Shown: piece after piece, positions 60,123 through 64,000 of the stretch
Layout: every line of letters starts with the position of its first letter
Position numbering within the stretch: the stretch's first letter is position 1
DNA from: JBCBJX01 sp964342855
Lineage (GTDB): Bacteria > Pseudomonadota > Alphaproteobacteria > Caulobacterales > Parvularculaceae
Assembly (NCBI GenBank): GCA_964342855.1
Contig: CAYFIB010000014.1
Location: forward strand, 1 to 64,000
Direction of reading: 5' to 3'
Length of the DNA stretch: 64,000 bases
Translations under genes and position numbers: made by a program
The notes under the pieces: model-generated
Told to the model about the DNA's origin: nothing
What the model saw: the letters and a program-made list of their open reading frames with translations, nothing else
Database searches by the model: none

Positions 60123-61040
60123 ATGGCGACCGGCGTGATGGAGGCCGGACACCACCCGAGCGCGCCGCGTTTTGCAACCCGCTTCGCGCCTTCGCCGACG
60201 GGGCGGCTCCATATCGGCCATGCCTACAGCGCGCTTCTCGCCCATGAGGCGGCGCAGGCCCGCGCGGGGCGATTCCTTCTGCGCATCGAGGACACCGACC
60301 TCACGCGCTGCCGCCCGGCGTATGAAGAGGCGATCTACGAGGATCTCGCCTGGCTGGGGCTGGACTGGGAGCGACCCGTTCGCCGCCAGAGCGAGCATCT
60401 GGACCGCTATCGCGCCGCGATTGACGAACTGGCGGCCCGAGGCCTCGCCTATCGCTGCTTTCTCAGCCGAAAAGACGTGCTGAACGCCATTGAAACCGAG
60501 GGCCGCGGCGCGCTCGACGGGCCGGACGGACCGGTGTTCTTCGGCGGGCCGCTGTCGCCTGAAGACGAAGCCGCGCGTCTCGCGCGCGGCGAGGCGTTCT
60601 CGTGGCGGCTTTCCGTCGCCGCCTGCCGCGCCGCGCTCGGAACGGAAGCGGACGCCCTGACCTTCGACGAAGCCGGCGAAGGCCCGGCGGGCGAACGCGG
60701 CCTCGTGCGCGCCGATATCGCCCTTCTCGGCGACGCGATCATCGGGCGGAAGGATACCGGCGTCAGCTATCACCTCGCCGCGGTTCTGGACGACGCCGAC
60801 CAGAAGATCACCGACGTGGTGCGCGGCGCCGATGTTTTCCCGTCAACGCATCTCCACCGGTTGCTGCAACGATTGCTGGGGCTGCCGACGCCGGTTTATC
60901 GCCACCACCGTCTCATTCTGCGGCCAGACGGGAAGCGCTTCTCGAAAAGCGACACCTCGGTCACTCTGGCGGACATGCGCGCCGAGGGCGCAACGCCTGC
61001 CGACATCCACGCGCGCCTCGGCCTGCCGCCCGCCGCTTGA
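60123..61040 (+). CDS. gluQ: glutamyl-Q tRNA(Asp) synthetase
   Basis: A 305-residue enzyme that attaches glutamate to queuosine in tRNA-Asp. It is a truncated class I glutamyl-tRNA synthetase: FAPSPTGRLHIGHAYSALLAH (HIGH), RIEDTDLTRCRPAYEEAIYEDLAWLGLDWE and KRFSKSDTS (KMSKS) are present, with no anticodon-binding domain. The zinc site that has C-x-C in E. coli reads YRCFLSRKDV here, so the metal may be missing. The start is uncertain; ATGs at 60045, 60123 and 60138 are possible. DinB follows after 10 bases. Confidence 0.92.
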   Translation: MATGVMEAGHHPSAPRFATRFAPSPTGRLHIGHAYSALLAHEAAQARAGRFLLRIEDTDLTRCRPAYEEAIYEDLAWLGLDWERPVRRQSEHLDRYRAAIDELAARGLAYRCFLSRKDVLNAIETEGRGALDGPDGPVFFGGPLSPEDEAARLARGEAFSWRLSVAACRAALGTEADALTFDEAGEGPAGERGLVRADIALLGDAIIGRKDTGVSYHLAAVLDDADQKITDVVRGADVFPSTHLHRLLQRLLGLPTPVYRHHRLILRPDGKRFSKSDTSVTLADMRAEGATPADIHARLGLPPAA

Positions 61041-61050
61041 GGAGCCCCAA

Positions 61051-61554
61051 ATGATCGACCGCGAGCACGTCCGCCTGATGGCGAATTACAATGGCTGGAT
61101 GAACCGCAAGGTCTATGAGGCCGCGGCCCGGCTTTCCGAGGCCGAGCGCACGCGCGAACGCGGGGCGTTTTTCGGCTCCATCCACCGCACGCTCGACCAT
61201 ATCCTCTTCGGCGACCGCGCCTGGCTCGGCCGGTTCACGGGGCGCGAATACGACATCTCGTCCAAGGACGGCCATCTCCATGCGGATTTCGCTGAGCTGC
61301 TGGCGGCGCGCCGCGCCATGGACGACGACATCCTCGTCTTCGCCGACGCCGTCACCCATGACTGGCTCGCCAGCGAGACGACGTGGACTTCCGGCATGGA
61401 CGGCGAAACGCGCACGCGCCCGAACGCGGCCCTCGTCACCCACATGTTCAACCACCAGACCCACCACCGCGGGCAGGTGACGACCCTGCTGGCGCAAGCG
61501 GGCGAAGACGTCGGCTCCACGGACCTTCCGTGGGGGCCGTTTTATACTTACTAG
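61051..61554 (+). CDS. DinB-family protein
   Basis: A 167-residue four-helix-bundle protein of the DinB/YfiT superfamily. It starts at 61051 behind AGGAG. The metal ligands are the histidine in IHRTLDHILFGDRAWL near residue 48 and the histidine pair in HMFNHQTHHRGQVTTLL near residue 133-142. Such proteins include thiol transferases and stress-induced enzymes; substrate unknown. It follows gluQ by 10 bases. Confidence 0.88.
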   Translation: MIDREHVRLMANYNGWMNRKVYEAAARLSEAERTRERGAFFGSIHRTLDHILFGDRAWLGRFTGREYDISSKDGHLHADFAELLAARRAMDDDILVFADAVTHDWLASETTWTSGMDGETRTRPNAALVTHMFNHQTHHRGQVTTLLAQAGEDVGSTDLPWGPFYTY

Positions 61555-61559
61555 CTTGC

Positions 61560-62099
61560 TCAGTTGGCCGGTTGCTTGGGAAACACGAGCCTTGAATTGA
61601 AGCGAAAAACTTCATGATCATCTATTGAGCACACGGTGTTCTCGGCGATGGTCGCTCCAGCCGTCGCTTCGAACACAGAATACTGAGGATTGAAAAATCG
61701 CCCCGCTCCCGCGGGCAGGTCAAACTCGTAACGCTGCTCACTAACACCTTCTGAGCGAACAGCTTCGGGGTCGCCGTAATTTGAAGGCGTGTCAGATTTG
61801 GCGACGCACGAAACTTTTGCGCCTTCAGGTACGCCCGAGTAGTCGAATTCAAATCCATACCAAGTACACGGCAGTTCTCGCCCCGCGTACGTGCATCGCC
61901 CCTGTCCGGTTATGCGAATGGTGTCCGTCTCAAAACAAACCCACCCATCGCGAACGTTGGCGCCGTCCACATCCGTTGCGTACGGACAGACTTTTCCGAA
62001 CCTGAAATTCGAAATCTCGAACTCCTGCGTTGATGCGTCACAACCGCAGAAAACGGTGAGCGCCGCTGCAAGACAGGCGCTTGGAGCTACAAGCTTCAT
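61560..62099 (-). CDS. lineage-specific lipoprotein, unknown function
   Basis: A 179-residue protein beginning MKLVAPSACLAAALTVFCGC, a lipoprotein-type signal with a lipobox-like FCGC. The mature part contains CPYATDVDGANVRDGWVCFETDTIRITGQGRCTYAGRELPCTWYGFEFDYS, with several cysteines, suggesting disulfides. No family is recognised. Start at 62099 behind a GAGG site. The gene and its upstream region look AT-richer than neighbours, consistent with an accessory acquisition. Expression and function are unknown. Confidence 0.7.
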   Translation of the reverse strand: MKLVAPSACLAAALTVFCGCDASTQEFEISNFRFGKVCPYATDVDGANVRDGWVCFETDTIRITGQGRCTYAGRELPCTWYGFEFDYSGVPEGAKVSCVAKSDTPSNYGDPEAVRSEGVSEQRYEFDLPAGAGRFFNPQYSVFEATAGATIAENTVCSIDDHEVFRFNSRLVFPKQPAN

Positions 62100-62296
62100 A
62101 GTCGCCTCGCTCTTAAAACAAGAAACGCAGAGCCGCCGCCGATAACGCGTCGACGCTATGAGACGACTCAATTTTCCACGAAAACGAAGTTGTTGAAACC
62201 GCCGCCCGCATCTAAGGCGCATTGAGAGACGCCCCGCCACGTAGCTCGCCCTTTTGGCCCCACGGTTAGTCGGCATCGTTAGATTTGGCGTCCCAA
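62100..62296. other. about 200-bp gap of mixed composition, no gene recognised
   Basis: No RNA gene or ORF with homology was recognised between the lipoprotein and the NfeD gene. A minus-strand frame is open through it, but its reading (rich in arginine and serine) has no ribosome site or family resemblance. Confidence 0.35.
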
Positions 62297-62764
62297 CTAG
62301 GCCGCCGGCGTCACCACCAGCGTCGCGCCTTCCACGCCCGAAATGACCACCGAGGCGCCTTCGGCGATCTCCTGCTCGGCGCGGGCGAGCCAGACGGTGT
62401 CGCCGTAGCGGACCTTGCCGGTCCCCTGCTCGAAGGCGGCGACGGCGACGGCCTTGCGGCCGATTTTCTGGTCGCCGCGTTTGTTGAGGTGGGGATGATC
62501 CGCCCGCGCCTTGTTGATCCAGTCTTTCGCGTATTTCGGCGCGATGAGCGTCAGGACGAAGGTGAGCCCCGCGAAGAGGCCGAGCTGGGCGCGCCAGCGC
62601 CCGTCGAGGGGCCAGACGTCCGCGACGCCGACGACGACGGCCGCCGCGGCGGGCCAGAGGAGATAGGTCGAGCCCGTCATGATCTCGAGGACGAGGAGGA
62701 CGAGCGCGAGCGCCCACCACATCCAGAACGGCATTTCGGTGAGAAACTCGATCAGCCCTTCCAC
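62297..62764 (-). CDS. NfeD-like membrane protein
   Basis: A 155-residue protein with an N-terminal hydrophobic half (MEGLIEFLTEMPFWMWWALALVLLVLEIMTGSTYLLWPAAAAVVVG) and a C-terminal OB-fold domain (GKVRYGDTVWLARAEQEIAEGASVVISGVEGATLVVTPA). NfeD proteins pair with SPFH/stomatin proteins in membrane microdomains. It overlaps its SPFH partner by 13 bases, so the two are translationally coupled. Confidence 0.9.
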   Translation of the reverse strand: MEGLIEFLTEMPFWMWWALALVLLVLEIMTGSTYLLWPAAAAVVVGVADVWPLDGRWRAQLGLFAGLTFVLTLIAPKYAKDWINKARADHPHLNKRGDQKIGRKAVAVAAFEQGTGKVRYGDTVWLARAEQEIAEGASVVISGVEGATLVVTPAA

Positions 62765-63717
62765 GGACCGCCCTCCCGGTTCGCGCCGCCGTCACGGTCG
62801 CCGTTGAACACCGACTTCGCGATCTCGCCGACGCCGGCGATGGAGCCGACGAGGCCGGACATGTCGCTCGGTACAATGACGACCTTCTGCTGGTCGGAGA
62901 CGGCCAGCTTTTCAAACGCGTCGACATATTTCTGCGCGACGAAGTAGTTGATGGCCTGCACGTCGCCCTCGGCGATGGCTTTCGACACGCTGGCGGTCGC
63001 CTCGGCTTCCGCCTGCGCTTCACGCTCGCGCGCCTCGGCGTCGCGGAAGGCGGCTTCGCGCCGGCCTTCGGCTTCGAGAATCGCCGACTGCTTGGCGCCT
63101 TCGGCCCGCAGGATCGCGGACTGCTTGTCGCCTTCGGCGGCGAGGATCTCCGCGCGCTTGATGCGCTCGGCTTTCATCTGACGGGCCATGGCCTCGGTGA
63201 TGTCCATGGGCGGGGTGAGGTCCTTAATCTCCACGCGGGTCACTTTCACGCCCCACGGGTTAGTGGCGGCGTCGATGACCTTCAGGAGGCGGAGGTTGAT
63301 CTCGTCCCGGTTCGAGAGAACATCATCGAGATCGAGAGAGCCGATCACGGTGCGGACGTTCGTCATGGCGAGGTTGGCGATGGCGCGTTCGAGGTTCGCG
63401 ACCTCATAGGCCGCCTGCGCGGCGTCCATCAGCTGGATGAAGGCGACGGCGTCGGCCTGCACCATGGCGTTGTCCCGGGTGATGACCTCCTGCGAGGGGA
63501 TGTCGATCACCTGCTCCATCATGTTCATCTTCCGACCGACCCGGTCGATGAACGGTACGAGCAGGGCGAGCCCGGGCGACAGGGTGCGCGTGTAGCGCCC
63601 GAAGCGCTCCACGGTGAATTCGTAGCCCTGCGGCACCATCTTGATCGCCGAAAACAGGACGGCGAGCGCGGCGGCCAGCAGCGCAATGACGAAAAAGCCC
63701 ACATCGGTGAACGGCAT
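62752..63717 (-). CDS. SPFH/stomatin-like membrane protein
   Basis: A 321-residue Band 7 protein with an N-terminal membrane anchor (FFVIALLAAALAVLFSAIKMVPQGYEFTVERFGRYTRTL). The SPFH core follows (IPSQEVITRDNAMVQADAVAFIQLMDAAQAAYEVANLERAI, LTPPMDITEAMARQMKAERIKRAE), then a glutamate/alanine-rich coiled coil (about 185-260). It probably scaffolds a membrane domain together with NfeD; a link to quality control is inference. The start at 63717 has a GGGAGAT site. Confidence 0.93.
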   Translation of the reverse strand: MPFTDVGFFVIALLAAALAVLFSAIKMVPQGYEFTVERFGRYTRTLSPGLALLVPFIDRVGRKMNMMEQVIDIPSQEVITRDNAMVQADAVAFIQLMDAAQAAYEVANLERAIANLAMTNVRTVIGSLDLDDVLSNRDEINLRLLKVIDAATNPWGVKVTRVEIKDLTPPMDITEAMARQMKAERIKRAEILAAEGDKQSAILRAEGAKQSAILEAEGRREAAFRDAEAREREAQAEAEATASVSKAIAEGDVQAINYFVAQKYVDAFEKLAVSDQQKVVIVPSDMSGLVGSIAGVGEIAKSVFNGDRDGGANREGGPWKG

Positions 63718-63912
63718 GCGATCTCCCCTCTCGCGGAGCGTCCATCGCGCGCTCCATCAGACCACAGATGGGTACCGCATTTCCATTTTCAAAGAGTTGA
63801 GGCGCTGGTTTCCTTCGAAATCAACACGTTAACCCTGCCTGTGCGCCCGATCGCCGCTGCGATTGCCGCGCGCGCCGGCGACGCCTACTTCTGTCTCTGA
63901 AAGGACACGTCC

Positions 63913-64000
63913 ATGAACGCGTTTCAGAGCCTTCTCTGGTTTCTCATCCCCATCGCCGTGCTGGCCACGATCGGCGCTCTCGGCCTCGGCATTTTTTCCC
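63913..64000 (+). CDS. HIG1/twin-transmembrane-type protein (N-terminus, cut by window edge)
   Basis: The first 29 codons read MNAFQSLLWFLIPIAVLATI followed by a second hydrophobic run. This resembles the beginning of short two-helix HIG1-like proteins of alphaproteobacteria. An AAGGAC ribosome site lies 8 bases upstream. The rest is outside the window, so the identification is tentative. Confidence 0.5.
   Translation, partial: MNAFQSLLWFLIPIAVLATIGALGLGIFS

Noticed and set aside
62100..63023. Long minus-strand frame running from the SPFH gene into the lipoprotein
   Set aside because: It spans three real genes in other frames and has no ribosome site; only the part from 62099 downward has lipoprotein features.
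1..64000. CRISPR array, prophage or insertion sequence
   Set aside because: No regularly spaced direct repeats, integrase, transposase or phage structural genes were seen.

Overview
The window is GC-rich chromosomal DNA from an alphaproteobacterium. Markers are a GapR (DUF2312) N-terminus, the type B L36 protein, a CpdR-type response regulator next to N-formylglutamate amidohydrolase, and the alphaproteobacterial aa3 cytochrome oxidase operon layout (coxB-coxA-ctaB-small ORF-ctaG-coxIII-DUF983-SURF1). The ECF sigma/DUF6768 pair, M14 and tricorn-type exopeptidases and TldD are compatible with the Parvularculaceae/Hyphomonadaceae/Caulobacterales part of the class. That placement is inference. 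No rRNA, CRISPR array, phage or insertion sequence was seen. The only RNA genes are one tRNA-Val(GAC) and one candidate small RNA.

Layout. 1-5 kb: GapR (cut by the window edge), a queuosine-precursor-type transporter, a TPR protein, rpmJ, a lytic transglycosylase lipoprotein and mnmC. 5-9 kb: a reverse transsulfuration block (cystathionine beta-synthase and a Cys/Met-metabolism PLP enzyme) enclosing a lipoprotein lactonase and a small secreted protein. 9-19 kb: GST, M14 peptidase, sodium:alanine symporter, ZIP transporter, glycerol kinase, an unpartnered 5-methylcytosine methyltransferase and an acyl-CoA dehydrogenase. 19-24 kb: an RND efflux pump with its adaptor, and tRNA-Val. 24-32 kb: an ArsR/SRPBCC pair with a clear double operator, cpdR, an amidohydrolase, a candidate sRNA, a glycosyltransferase, an XRE regulator, hisN, an ECF sigma/DUF6768 pair, an SCP2/hydrolase pair and an exported methyltransferase. 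32-43 kb: a heat-shock Hsp20 gene with an RpoH-like promoter and a probable ROSE thermometer, a tricorn protease, gpmA, an ABC-F protein, a BlaI regulator with an M56-M23 fusion peptidase, and an inositol monophosphatase. 43-45 kb: a MotA/TolQ-like and OmpA/MotB-like pair behind three copies of a 17-bp operator-like motif. 45-53 kb: the cytochrome oxidase operon on the minus strand. 53-64 kb: tldD, a carboxylesterase, a large autotransporter, gluQ, a DinB protein, a lineage-specific lipoprotein, an NfeD/SPFH pair and the start of a HIG1-type protein.

The most notable signals are these. A dispersed palindromic repeat lies in frame inside SURF1, and a second repeat supplies the SURF1 stop codon. 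Three identical-geometry TGCGCM-N5-TGCGCC elements precede the MotA-like gene. The ArsR gene has paired TCAACC-N4-GGTTGA operators and a predicted leaderless transcript. The Hsp20 gene carries an RpoH-plus-ROSE arrangement. A BlaI-linked M56 protease has a peptidoglycan hydrolase (M23) where BlaR1 has its sensor. A small transcript with an exposed anti-Shine-Dalgarno stretch is predicted at 26.6-26.7 kb.
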